Below are positions 43,459 to 52,278 of a DNA stretch of 64,000 nt, piece after piece. Positions within the stretch are counted from its first letter, which is position 1. The number at the start of each line of letters is the position of its first letter. The stretch covers positions 1,074,469 to 1,138,468 of the forward strand of contig WJPL01000001.1 of assembly GCA_009649675.1 (NCBI GenBank), given 5' to 3'. Under the pieces are notes generated by a model, which had not been told where the DNA came from, did no database searches, and was given only the letters and a program-made list of their open reading frames with translations. This stretch comes from Alphaproteobacteria bacterium HT1-32 (GTDB lineage Bacteria; Pseudomonadota; Alphaproteobacteria; Rhodospirillales; HT1-32). The translations under genes were made by a program, and so were the position numbers.

Positions 43459-44295
43459 ATGAGCAAGGTTGTACAGATGAGCGAGACACAGACCCAAACC
43501 GCCGCCGATACGCCGGTCGCCCCGGTCACAAAAGAGCCGGCTTCCAAGCTGACGGCAAAAAATCTGGACGTGTTCTATGGTGAAAAGCAGGCCCTGTTCG
43601 GTATTGATCTGGGTATCCCGGCCAATCAGGTAACCTCTTTCATCGGCCCCTCCGGCTGCGGAAAATCGACCTTTCTTCGATGCCTCAACCGGATGAATGA
43701 CACCATCGACGGCTGCCGGGTGACGGGGAACATTACCCTCGACGATCAGGACATCTATGACCGCAAGATCGACGTGGTCCAGCTGCGCGCCCGGATCGGC
43801 ATGGTTTTCCAGAAACCAAACCCTTTCCCGAAATCGATCTTCGACAATGTCGCCTACGGCCCGCGGATTCATGGCCTGTCCCGTGACCGGACCGAGCTGG
43901 AAGAAATCGTCCATGTCAGCCTTGAGAAGGCCGGTCTTCTGAAAGAGGTGAAGGACCGTCTGGAGGAGCCGGGAACCGGCCTTTCCGGTGGTCAGCAGCA
44001 GCGGCTTTGCATTGCCCGCGCCATCGCCGTCAGCCCGGAAGTCATTCTGATGGATGAACCCTGTTCGGCGCTGGATCCGATTGCCACAGCGAAGATTGAA
44101 GAACTGATCGATGAACTCCGGTCAAACTTCACGATCGTCATCGTCACCCATTCCATGCAGCAGGCTGCCCGCGTTTCCCAGCGCACCGCCTTCTTCCATC
44201 TCGGAGAGCTGGTCGAATGGGGGGAGACACCGCAAATCTTTACCTCGCCCTCGGACCCACGGACGCAGGATTACATAACGGGACGGATCGGATAA
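43459..44295 (+). CDS. pstB: Phosphate ABC transporter ATP-binding protein PstB
   Basis: 278-residue ATPase. Walker A is [16 protein letters not shown], the signature [16 protein letters not shown], and Walker [13 protein letters not shown]. The phosphate-specific [20 protein letters not shown] is present. An unusual N-terminal tail of about 30 residues ([15 protein letters not shown]) precedes the domain. It powers PstCA; the periplasmic PstS is not in the window. Confidence 0.97.
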   Translation: MSKVVQMSETQTQTAADTPVAPVTKEPASKLTAKNLDVFYGEKQALFGIDLGIPANQVTSFIGPSGCGKSTFLRCLNRMNDTIDGCRVTGNITLDDQDIYDRKIDVVQLRARIGMVFQKPNPFPKSIFDNVAYGPRIHGLSRDRTELEEIVHVSLEKAGLLKEVKDRLEEPGTGLSGGQQQRLCIARAIAVSPEVILMDEPCSALDPIATAKIEELIDELRSNFTIVIVTHSMQQAARVSQRTAFFHLGELVEWGETPQIFTSPSDPRTQDYITGRIG

Positions 44296-44300
44296 TCGAC

Positions 44301-45017
44301 ATGACCGGTGAAAACACACATATCGTCAGCGCCTTCGATCAGGAACTTGCCAAGCTGAATGACATCATCATCCAGATGGGCGGACTGGCCGAAGCACAGA
44401 TCAACTCCTCCATTCATGCCGTCATCAAGCGCGACACGGAACGCGCCGGGATTGTCGTTGAGGATGACAAGAAGATCGACCAGCTGGAACGCGAACTGGA
44501 AGAACTGGCTGTCAAGGTACTGGCCCTGCGCCAGCCCATGGCGTCGGATCTTCGCGCCGTCGTCGGTGCCCTGAAGATTTCATCCGATATCGAGCGGATC
44601 GGGGATTACGCCAAGAATATCGCCAAACGGGCCATTGCCCTGGCGCAGGTTCCGCCGGTTGAGCCGTTGCGCTCAGTGCCGCGCATGGGCTGGCTGGTAC
44701 AGCAGATCATGAAGCAGACGCTGGATGCCTATATCACCCGCGACCCGGCCGCCGCGACCGCCGCATGGCAGCGGGATGCGGAAGTTGATGATCTCTATAA
44801 CAGCCTGTTCCGCGAACTGCTGACCTACATGATGGAAGACCCGCGGACCATCACCGCCTGCACCCATGTCCTGTTCATTGCCAAGAACATTGAACGCATG
44901 GGCGACCACGCCACCAACATCTGCGAAATCGTTCATTTCATGGCAACCGGCAAGGCCATGCCCGAAGACCGCAAGAAAACCGATACCACCAGCTTTACGG
45001 TGGTGGACAAGACATAG
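44301..45017 (+). CDS. phoU: Phosphate signalling regulator PhoU
   Basis: 238 residues with two three-helix PhoU repeats, each with a metal-ligand (E/D)xxxD set (SSDIERIGDYAKNIAKR near 94-110; IERMGDHATNICEIVHF near 198-214). It joins the state of the Pst transporter to PhoR. ATG 44301 starts 5 bp after the pstB stop. Confidence 0.96.
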   Translation: MTGENTHIVSAFDQELAKLNDIIIQMGGLAEAQINSSIHAVIKRDTERAGIVVEDDKKIDQLERELEELAVKVLALRQPMASDLRAVVGALKISSDIERIGDYAKNIAKRAIALAQVPPVEPLRSVPRMGWLVQQIMKQTLDAYITRDPAAATAAWQRDAEVDDLYNSLFRELLTYMMEDPRTITACTHVLFIAKNIERMGDHATNICEIVHFMATGKAMPEDRKKTDTTSFTVVDKT

Positions 45018-45030
45018 GAACAACCAGACC

Positions 45031-45720
45031 ATGAATCCCAGAATCATGATCGTGGAGGATGAGCCCCCTCTCGTTGAGTTGCTCTCCTACAACCTTCAGA
45101 AAGAAGGCTTCGACACCTTCTCAGCCCTCGACGGCGAAGAAGCGATGACGCTGGTCGAGGAATGCCAGCCGGACCTTGTACTGCTGGACTGGATGCTGCC
45201 GGAACTCTCCGGCATCGAAGTCTGCCGGCAACTGCGCCGCCGCCAGGACACCAAGCATCTGCCGATCATCATGCTGACCGCCAGAGGCGAGGAAGGTGAT
45301 CGTATCCGGGGGCTTGATACCGGTGCCGATGATTACATCACCAAGCCGTTTTCTCCCCGCGAGGTGATTGCCCGGCTGCGGGCTGTCCTGCGCCGGTCCA
45401 ATCCGTCGTTTGATTCCGAAGCCCTGCAATATCGCGATATCAACATGGATCTTGCGGCCCACAAGGTCAGTCGCGGCCCGCGCGCGCTGAAGCTGGGGCC
45501 GACAGAATTCCGGCTGTTGCGCTGTTTCATGGAACAGCCGGGCCGCGTGTTCTCGCGCGAGCAGTTGCTCGACAAGGTCTGGGGCTATGATGCTGCCATT
45601 GAGCCACGCACCGTCGACGTTCATATCCGGCGCCTGCGCAAGGCGCTGAACGGCCCGGAGGAACTCGACCTCATCCGCACCGTGCGTTCCGCCGGCTACG
45701 CGCTGGATGAAGATGTCTGA
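45031..45720 (+). CDS. phoB: Phosphate response regulator PhoB
   Basis: 229-residue OmpR-type activator. The receiver has IVEDEPPLVELL, phosphoacceptor Asp in LLDWMLPELSG (about residue 53) and Lys in YITKPFSPRE. The winged helix has KLGPTEFRLL, and RTVDVHIRRLRKAL for the recognition helix. It is the last gene of the pst operon; its cognate-type kinase lies at 58029. Confidence 0.96.
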   Translation: MNPRIMIVEDEPPLVELLSYNLQKEGFDTFSALDGEEAMTLVEECQPDLVLLDWMLPELSGIEVCRQLRRRQDTKHLPIIMLTARGEEGDRIRGLDTGADDYITKPFSPREVIARLRAVLRRSNPSFDSEALQYRDINMDLAAHKVSRGPRALKLGPTEFRLLRCFMEQPGRVFSREQLLDKVWGYDAAIEPRTVDVHIRRLRKALNGPEELDLIRTVRSAGYALDEDV

Positions 45721-45775
45721 AGGCGACCGGCTATCTGCTCTGCCGCTCCGCCCTGAACCTGCCTGTATCTGAACA

Positions 45776-45807
45776 CAAAAAGGCCGCCCCCGAAGGAGCG
45801 GCCTTTT
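45776..45807. terminator. Bidirectional terminator between phoB and the peroxiredoxin gene
   Basis: AAAAAGGCCGC pairs with GCGGCCTTTT around CCCCGAAGGA, with A and T runs on both sides. It is placed between convergent phoB and the peroxiredoxin gene. Confidence 0.9.
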
Positions 45808-45830
45808 CAGTTTTATCGTCTGGTTGCTTG

Positions 45831-46310
45831 TCAGCCTTCGAGAATTTTCTCGGCGCTGGAAACTTCAAACTGACCCGGCTCGTCGAGATTGAGTGCGGTA
45901 ACCTTACCGTCTTCAACAACCATCGAGTAGCGCTGTGAGCGCAGGCCGAGACCACGGCCGGAAAGGTCGAATTCCATACCGACTGCCTTGGTGAAGTCAC
46001 CGGAACCATCAGCCAGCATGACAACATTATCACCGACATTCTGATCGGAACCCCATGCACCCATGACGAACGGGTCGTTCACGGACAGGCAGGCGATGGT
46101 GTCAAAACCCTTTGCCTTGATGGCAGCGGCATTGTTCACGAAGCCCGGCAGGTGGGCCGCGGAGCAGGTCGGGGTGAAGGCGCCGGGAACGGCGAAAATC
46201 ACGACCTTCTTGCCTTTGGTCAGTTCATCCGTGGTGACCTGGGCCGGGCCGTCAGCCGTCATATGGGCCAGAGTTACGGTGGGAAGTTTGTCGCCAACCT
46301 TGATTGTCAT
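45831..46310 (-). CDS. Peroxiredoxin, Prx5/AhpE-like
   Basis: 159-residue thiol peroxidase of the Prx5 type. The active site is PGAFTPTCSAAHLPGFV with the peroxidatic Cys about residue 48 and Pro/Thr ahead of it. FVMGAWGSDQNV and RSQRYSMVVEDGKV are family marks. There is no glutaredoxin extension. ATG 46310 follows GGGAG. It likely clears peroxides with thiol reductants. Confidence 0.93.
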   Translation of the reverse strand: MTIKVGDKLPTVTLAHMTADGPAQVTTDELTKGKKVVIFAVPGAFTPTCSAAHLPGFVNNAAAIKAKGFDTIACLSVNDPFVMGAWGSDQNVGDNVVMLADGSGDFTKAVGMEFDLSGRGLGLRSQRYSMVVEDGKVTALNLDEPGQFEVSSAEKILEG

Positions 46311-46393
46311 GTCAGTCTCCCTGAAGGGTATGATTAAACTCACGCATTAGATAGTACCTGCGCCCGCTTCTGTCATCCCCCCTGAAAGTCCTG

Positions 46394-48499
46394 TTACCGG
46401 TCCGCCACCCGTATCTGGCCACCGGACGCCGCTTCAAAGCCGGTCAGCACACGATCCGACGTCAGCAGCTCCGGCAACACATAACCGTCCGGCGAGCCGG
46501 GTCCGTAGATCACATTGAAGGGAATGCCATAGCGTCCGAAACTGGCGAGATAGGCAGCGATATCGTCATTCGGGCGGGTCCAGTCTGCCTGCATGGCCAC
46601 CACCTGACCCGACGCCAGCAGGGTTGCGACCTGACCCCGGTCGAGCACCAGTTTCTTGTTCACCTGACAGGTCACACACCAGTCCGCTGTGACATCAACC
46701 AGCACGGTACGACCCGCCGCGATATGCCCGGCCAGAGATGTGCGGTCAAACGGCACCCACTGATAGCTGGCCGCCAGGTCCGTCTGCACCTTTCCGGCCG
46801 GTCCGCCCTCAGACAGCCCCGCCGCAAGCAGGACCGCAGCCAGACCACCGGCCGACGCGATTGCGGTGACAGCCGGTCTGAAAACAATCACCGCAGACAT
46901 GACCGCCAGCAAAGCCACAACAAGCCCCGTCCCGAGGCTGCCAATCTGCACCATCAGCACCGAAAGCAGCCAGACTGCCGTCAGCAGCAGGGCGATCCCC
47001 AGCACCTGTTTCAGGCGGATCATCCAGGGACCGGGACGCGGCAGAACGGCAGCGAGGCCGGGCAGCAGGGCCACCGCCAGATAAGGCGCGGCAAGCCCCA
47101 GCCCGATCAGCAGGAAAATCAGCGCGATATCCACCGGTGAGCCAGCCAGCGCAAAGCCGACCGCTGAACCGAGGAAGGGTGCTGAACAGGGTGTCGCCAG
47201 CAAGGTTGCAAAAACGCCGGTCATAAAATGACCACCCAGTCCCGGTGCCGTGGTTCCGGTCGCTGCGCGGCCAAGCCAGGACGGCAGCGCAACCTCAAAC
47301 CGGCCAAACAGGTTCAGGGCAAACAGCAGCACGACCAATGTCATGAAGGCCAGAAATAACGGTTGCTGGAACTGGATGCCCCAGCCCACTGCTGCCCCGC
47401 CAAGTTTCAGCAATATTGCCCCCCCGGCGAGCACCATGATCGTGGTAATGATACCTGCCGCCGAGACCAGAAAACCCAGCCGGATCACCCGGCGTTCCGC
47501 GCCGCCATAGCCGGCGATGCTGACCAGTTTCATGGAAAGAACCGGCAACACGCAGGGCATCAGATTGAGAATCAGCCCGCCAAGGAAGGCCAGCAGCAGA
47601 AAAGTGCCGATACCCTGTCCGTCCTCTGCCAGCGTCGCCGCCGGGCCGATAGTGTCCGGCGCAGGCGTGGTTATTTCTGCCGCGGCGCCTTCCTGCATCA
47701 CGGTCAGGGTCAGCATCTGCCCGGTCAGCCCGTCAATTTCACCCCCCGGTCCCGTCGCCGGTACAGAAAACACGGTCTCGGTTCCCGTCTGGCGGATCAC
47801 CGGACGGCCAAACCAGAAATCCGGTGTCGCCTCGACCAGAATATCCGGATCGATCAGAGGCGTCTCATTGGCAAGCCGCACCTCAAGTACCGCCGGCTCA
47901 CCCTCCGTTGCCGGTGCCTTCAGTGCCAGACCCGCAAGTTCGAGGCCCGGCCAGCCACCTGACGGCGGCACCAGACCATCAAACCGGTCAATATCATGTG
48001 CAAATTCGGAAGGAGTCGGATCGCCACCGGGAAGCGACAGCGAAAGCTGGTTGGTGACCGGAATGCAGATTTCCTTGCAGATCAGGAAATTCAGGTCTGC
48101 TGCAAAGTTCAGGGACTGGCCGGGCAGTGCGGGCTTTACATCGAGCGGCAGAATCACCCGGTCGGAATATCCGATGGTTTCGATATCGAGCAGCAGAAAG
48201 CGTTCCGGCCGCGGCCAGCGAAAGGTGACATCCGCTGCGTTCGTCTCCTCACGCAACCGCAATTCCGGCGGAAAGCCCGCATCACCGGGGGACCGCCAGT
48301 AGATATGCCAGCCTGGCCGGAGATCAAATTCGATTCCCATGCGAATCGTTTCCAGCCCGCCTGTTGCATTGGTGGCGGAAATCAGACGGTAATCGACCTC
48401 GCTCGTACGCTGCCAGTCCCCTGCCGGGGCGGCAGAAGCGATGATCGGGAGACCCAGACAGACCAGCAGGCCGGACAACAAAGTGATCAGATGTTTCAT
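46394..48499 (-). CDS. Thiol:disulfide interchange protein, DsbD/ScsB type
   Basis: 701-residue membrane reductant carrier that moves electrons to the periplasm. Signal peptide about 1-24; an N-terminal periplasmic domain (to about 280) with the Cys pair in LICKEICIP; an eight-helix core with LNLMPCVLPVLSMKLV and ATPCSAPFLGSA supplying the membrane Cys pair; and a C-terminal thioredoxin domain with DWCVTCQVNKK. ScsB-like N-terminus more than DsbD alpha. ATG 48499 is chosen; the upstream in-frame start at 48550 would add residues before the signal. Confidence 0.93.
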   Translation of the reverse strand: MKHLITLLSGLLVCLGLPIIASAAPAGDWQRTSEVDYRLISATNATGGLETIRMGIEFDLRPGWHIYWRSPGDAGFPPELRLREETNAADVTFRWPRPERFLLLDIETIGYSDRVILPLDVKPALPGQSLNFAADLNFLICKEICIPVTNQLSLSLPGGDPTPSEFAHDIDRFDGLVPPSGGWPGLELAGLALKAPATEGEPAVLEVRLANETPLIDPDILVEATPDFWFGRPVIRQTGTETVFSVPATGPGGEIDGLTGQMLTLTVMQEGAAAEITTPAPDTIGPAATLAEDGQGIGTFLLLAFLGGLILNLMPCVLPVLSMKLVSIAGYGGAERRVIRLGFLVSAAGIITTIMVLAGGAILLKLGGAAVGWGIQFQQPLFLAFMTLVVLLFALNLFGRFEVALPSWLGRAATGTTAPGLGGHFMTGVFATLLATPCSAPFLGSAVGFALAGSPVDIALIFLLIGLGLAAPYLAVALLPGLAAVLPRPGPWMIRLKQVLGIALLLTAVWLLSVLMVQIGSLGTGLVVALLAVMSAVIVFRPAVTAIASAGGLAAVLLAAGLSEGGPAGKVQTDLAASYQWVPFDRTSLAGHIAAGRTVLVDVTADWCVTCQVNKKLVLDRGQVATLLASGQVVAMQADWTRPNDDIAAYLASFGRYGIPFNVIYGPGSPDGYVLPELLTSDRVLTGFEAASGGQIRVADR

Positions 48500-48628
48500 A
48501 TCGACGTTATAAATCGACCAAGGGCTAGTGAAGTCAATCCGGTCGATCACCTCTCACGTGATATTGAGGCTGCTGTGACCTCGACGCAGGCACTGGCGCA
48601 GCGGCCCTGCCCGCATTATCTTTGCTGA

Positions 48629-49204
48629 ATGAAAGACGCTGTAGCCGAACCGGGTTATCTTCCCGGACAATTACTGATCGCCATGCCGAGCATGTCTGAC
48701 CCCCGTTTTGAGCGGGCGGTGATTTATCTCTGCGCCCATTCTTCAGAAGGCGCGATGGGCCTTGTTGTGAACAAGCTGATCGATTCCCTGACCTTCCCTG
48801 AACTGCTGGAACAGCTTGATATCAAGCCGGAGAAACAGGCTGGTGATATCCGGGTGCATTTTGGCGGTCCGGTCGAATCAGGTCGTGGTTTTGTTCTGCA
48901 TTCTGATGAATATCTGCAGGACAGCAGCATGGTCATTGACGAAGGTGTCGCGCTGACCGCTACCCTTGATGTGCTCCGCGATGTCGCTGATGGCAGCGGC
49001 CCCCGGCAGTCCATCATGGCGCTGGGTTATGCCGGCTGGGGACCCGGACAGCTGGATGCGGAAATCATCCATAACGGCTGGCTGCATGCACCGGCTGATA
49101 CCGATCTGCTGTTTTCCCGTGATATCGAGAAAAAATGGGACAGGGCCATTCACAAGATCGGCGTCGACCCTTTCATGCTGACCACGGATGCCGGGCACGC
49201 CTGA
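48629..49204 (+). CDS. YqgE/AlgH family protein
   Basis: 191 residues. [38 protein letters not shown] in sections, [17 protein letters not shown] and [16 protein letters not shown] match the family closely. Its biochemical role is not established; it is divergent from the DsbD-type gene across 129 bp. Confidence 0.94.
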   Translation: MKDAVAEPGYLPGQLLIAMPSMSDPRFERAVIYLCAHSSEGAMGLVVNKLIDSLTFPELLEQLDIKPEKQAGDIRVHFGGPVESGRGFVLHSDEYLQDSSMVIDEGVALTATLDVLRDVADGSGPRQSIMALGYAGWGPGQLDAEIIHNGWLHAPADTDLLFSRDIEKKWDRAIHKIGVDPFMLTTDAGHA

Positions 49205-49218
49205 GCGACCGGTTATGA

Positions 49219-50940
49219 TCAGCTTTCGGCCGTTCCCGCAACCTGCCCCCTGACCGGAGGTGCAGCCGTGCTGTCGAGCGCTGCCCTGAGGCTTTCCGGC
49301 TCAGGGATCAGGTAGACGTCGAGATTCTCATCACGACCACGGACCGGCACTGTTTCCAGCGGGTAATCTGAAAGTTCCAGTCCGGCGTAATCAGCAAGGG
49401 CTTTTGACAGGATCAGCGGAACCCCGAACTCCTTGGTCTTCGCCTCCAGCCGGGCGGCAATATTGATATTATCACCGATGGCCGAGATGATCGGTGCTGC
49501 CGGGGGGCCCATGGCCCCGACAATCGCCTCACCGGCATGCAGGCCGACACCGATACGCAGCGGCTCCTTCAGTTCCCCGCCAAGAATTTCATTCAGCTTC
49601 CCGATCCGGCGATGCATTTCAATACCACCCTCGATAGCCCGCCTGGCCGCATCACGGATATCGGACTTCAGCCCATAGAGCGCCATCAGCCCGTCACCGG
49701 CGAACTGGGCGTAATGGCCATTGGTCATCCGCAGCGCCTCTGACATTTCTGCGAAGAACTGGTTGAGGATGAAAACCACATCATAGGGCAGTTTCTGTTC
49801 GCCCAGCGATGTCGAACCCCGCAAATCGATGAACAGGCAGGCAACCAGACGTTCGTGGCCGGAAACCCCGCCCGGTCGCCGGGCATCCGCCGCACTGGTA
49901 TTTGGCGGCAATACCGGTGTCAGTTCAATGTCACTGACCGGGGTAATCTGGCAGGCCAGGCGGACACTGGGATCGGCCCCGATACGGGCCAGCGCACGCG
50001 CCTCGGTTTCGTTCGGTTCGGCCAGCTTCTCCATGCCCGCATTCACCCGGACCCGGCAGGTCGTACAGCGCCCCCGACCGCCGCAGACAGCAGGATGCTC
50101 GACGCCGAACTCCTGCAGGGTTTCAAGGACGGTTTGTCCGACCGGTGACCGGAATTTCTGACCGGAATTATAATAGGTAATCCGGTAACTGCCGCTCTTG
50201 TTCCGCCAGATTCCCCGCACAAACCGGGCAAGAAAAATCATGATCACCAGCGACAGTCCGGCAATCACCATGACAGATTCAGCGTCATAGACAATTCTGA
50301 CAATCGGCAGATGGGATGTCTGAATGGGTTCGAGAATGCGCGCTCTCAGGCCGGGATTGGCCGCCATCATCGCATTGAGTTCCATCCCGGCACGCAGAAA
50401 ACCGGACGTCGCCAGAACCGGTAGCAGAACCGCCACACCAAACAGCCAGGGCATCACCCGTGGATACCAGGGTTTGATCCGGAGCCAGAAATGCAGCCCC
50501 ACCACCAGATGAAACCAGACAACGAAAATCAGGAAGACATATTTGACGACAACCAGATTGCCTGAGGCAAAGATCGAGTTGATCACGGCAGGATAGTTCG
50601 GCTCGATATCGCTGATCAGGTCAACCAGCCGGGTTCCGGCAATATGCAGGGCAATCAGCGGCCAGATCAGCAGCCCCAGAATCAGCTGCACAGCCTGCCA
50701 GACCGGCATCTTCAGGGTTCGTTTGCGATAGACTGCCGTCAGAGCCAGCGCCATATGCACGAACATCGACAGATAGAGCAGCGGGAACAGAACCGGACTG
50801 GTAAACGGTGCCTGAAAATAAGGCCGTGCCCGCTCCATCGCTTCAAGCGAGAAAATACCGATACTGTGGTTCATGAGATGCGCGACAACGTAAGTCGCGA
50901 AGATCACCCCGCTCCAGGTCCTCAGGGTCCGGACCCACAT
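49219..50940 (-). CDS. Membrane diheme-type / 2Fe-2S ferredoxin / class III cyclase fusion
   Basis: 573 residues in three parts. Residues 1 to about 245 hold six membrane helices with His at 21, 25, 62, 99, 144 and 150, resembling a cytochrome b (SdhC-like) anchor. Residues about 252-345 form a ferredoxin domain with Cys 286, 292, 295 and 330 (CGGRGRCTTC). From about 363 comes a cyclase domain with the metal Asp pair in LFIDLRGST and FAGDGLMALYG. The design resembles heme-anchored redox-regulated cyclases such as S. meliloti CyaC. It likely makes cAMP according to quinone or cluster redox state. It follows the pseudo-receiver gene by 2 bp. Confidence 0.9.
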   Translation of the reverse strand: MWVRTLRTWSGVIFATYVVAHLMNHSIGIFSLEAMERARPYFQAPFTSPVLFPLLYLSMFVHMALALTAVYRKRTLKMPVWQAVQLILGLLIWPLIALHIAGTRLVDLISDIEPNYPAVINSIFASGNLVVVKYVFLIFVVWFHLVVGLHFWLRIKPWYPRVMPWLFGVAVLLPVLATSGFLRAGMELNAMMAANPGLRARILEPIQTSHLPIVRIVYDAESVMVIAGLSLVIMIFLARFVRGIWRNKSGSYRITYYNSGQKFRSPVGQTVLETLQEFGVEHPAVCGGRGRCTTCRVRVNAGMEKLAEPNETEARALARIGADPSVRLACQITPVSDIELTPVLPPNTSAADARRPGGVSGHERLVACLFIDLRGSTSLGEQKLPYDVVFILNQFFAEMSEALRMTNGHYAQFAGDGLMALYGLKSDIRDAARRAIEGGIEMHRRIGKLNEILGGELKEPLRIGVGLHAGEAIVGAMGPPAAPIISAIGDNINIAARLEAKTKEFGVPLILSKALADYAGLELSDYPLETVPVRGRDENLDVYLIPEPESLRAALDSTAAPPVRGQVAGTAES

Positions 50941-50942
50941 CG

Positions 50943-51608
50943 TCAGGCGTCCTGAACCGCCGGTTTGTCTTTTTCTGACGTGGTGGCATCCGCTTCGAAA
51001 TGCGCGCCGTCCTCTTCCGGGGACGCTTCAACATCATCCGGGTTCATCAGGTCATTAATCTCCTGCTGCGACATTTCACCCTTTTTCTTGGGCTTTTTGA
51101 CAACATTCTCGTCATCTGCACTGAAGCGCCGTTCGTCACCGGAATATTCGAATGCTGTTGTCCGCCGACGGTCCGGCCCGAAGAACTGTTCCGTCTTGAC
51201 GAACTGCCGTGGCTTCATAATCACCGCATGCATGCGCGACAGGATTGTCGCTGCAGCGTAAGGTTTGACAACAAATTCGTTGATGCCGGCTTCCCGCGCC
51301 TTCAGCACCTTCTCTTCCTCACCATGACCGCTGACCATGATGATCGGCGTGAACTGCAACGCTTCCTTGCCGGACCACCTGATTTCGCGCGTCAGTTCGA
51401 CACCGTTCGTCGGATCAAGTTTCCAGCTGGTAAACATGATTTCCGGTGGCTTGATACTTAGAGCTTCTTTTGCCGCGTCATAGGTACCGACGGCACGGAT
51501 ATCCTTGCCCCCCAGGGTCCGCAAAACACTGACCAGCAGCTCACGCATATGCACGTTCCGGTCAATGACCAGAAAGTTCACGTTCGTAATACTGATGCGT
51601 TCTGCCAT
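50943..51608 (-). CDS. Pseudo-receiver protein (response regulator without phosphoacceptor Asp)
   Basis: 221 residues. Residues 6-125 form a CheY-like fold (NFLVIDRNVHMREL at 11-24, IIMVSGHGEEEKVL at 89-102, VVKPYAAATI at 113-122). The expected Asp is Ser61 in MFTSWKLDP, and the acidic pair is reduced to one Asp. Lys115 is kept. So phospho-signalling is unlikely. The rest is a charged, probably disordered tail with no DNA-binding domain. It is coupled to the cyclase gene downstream and may regulate it by binding. Confidence 0.88.
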   Translation of the reverse strand: MAERISITNVNFLVIDRNVHMRELLVSVLRTLGGKDIRAVGTYDAAKEALSIKPPEIMFTSWKLDPTNGVELTREIRWSGKEALQFTPIIMVSGHGEEEKVLKAREAGINEFVVKPYAAATILSRMHAVIMKPRQFVKTEQFFGPDRRRTTAFEYSGDERRFSADDENVVKKPKKKGEMSQQEINDLMNPDDVEASPEEDGAHFEADATTSEKDKPAVQDA

Positions 51609-51673
51609 GACGTCCTCTTCGCCACACTCTGACGGCAGGACCGACAGCGAGCAACTTTTAGCGTATATCTGTG

Positions 51674-51886
51674 TTAAAAACGGCCGTTTACCAGCCGGTC
51701 CCGGTCAACAACACGATAGCGCACCATGCATTCATCAACCCGCGCCATCGACAGTTCCTGCCAAACCTTGTCGGCCTTTGCCTTATTGTAAGGGCCGTGA
51801 ACTGCGCTCGTTCCGGGGACAAGGTTCTGGAAATCCGTGTCTCTGTATTCAGCACCAATAACAAAATAAACCGTTTCTTCTGACAT
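51674..51886 (-). CDS. DUF4170 protein
   Basis: 70-residue protein of the alphaproteobacterial DUF4170 family (YFVIGAEYRDTDFQNLVPGT; VHGPYNKAKADKVWQELSMARVDECMVRYRVV in family order). The ATG at 51886 is preceded by GAAGGAGG, a strong ribosome site; upstream in-frame codons are not used. Function unknown. Confidence 0.88.
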   Translation of the reverse strand: MSEETVYFVIGAEYRDTDFQNLVPGTSAVHGPYNKAKADKVWQELSMARVDECMVRYRVVDRDRLVNGRF

Positions 51887-52278
51887 AAAACCTCCTTCGG
51901 GATGAATCGATTGCCAGCATATTCTGCTGACAGAACACCCTGCCCAGGTTCTGTCACAAATATGACCTGCCACCAGATTGCCACATCCGACAGCCCGATG
52001 CATCTCCCTTCCAACCTGATTTCACAGACTTTTATTGTATGAACTGTTCTCGGAAATGTTTCGTCACGAACATGCAAACATCATTTATTCCGGTACACCA
52101 CTCAATTAAAAAGTGCTGGCTGTTCTGAATTGTACAGCCTGTCACCTGTCTATCGGCATGGTCGGATCTCTTGCAGCAATGCAGAAAAGGGAGAAAACTT
52201 CAGCCTGGGGGATTGCATCTAGGCAGTTCTCGCAGTTTTTTAAGCACGGCAAGCGGTATAGTTTACTCTCTGGATTTA
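51887..52278. other. 392-bp divergent intergenic region
   Basis: It separates the DUF4170 gene from the EAL gene and should hold both promoters. I see AT-rich stretches, TTTTTTAAGC near the EAL side and GCGGTATAG just upstream of its ATG, but no clear -35/-10 pair, no RNA gene and no reading frame with a ribosome site. An in-frame upstream start for the EAL gene at 52171 is not supported. Confidence 0.5.
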
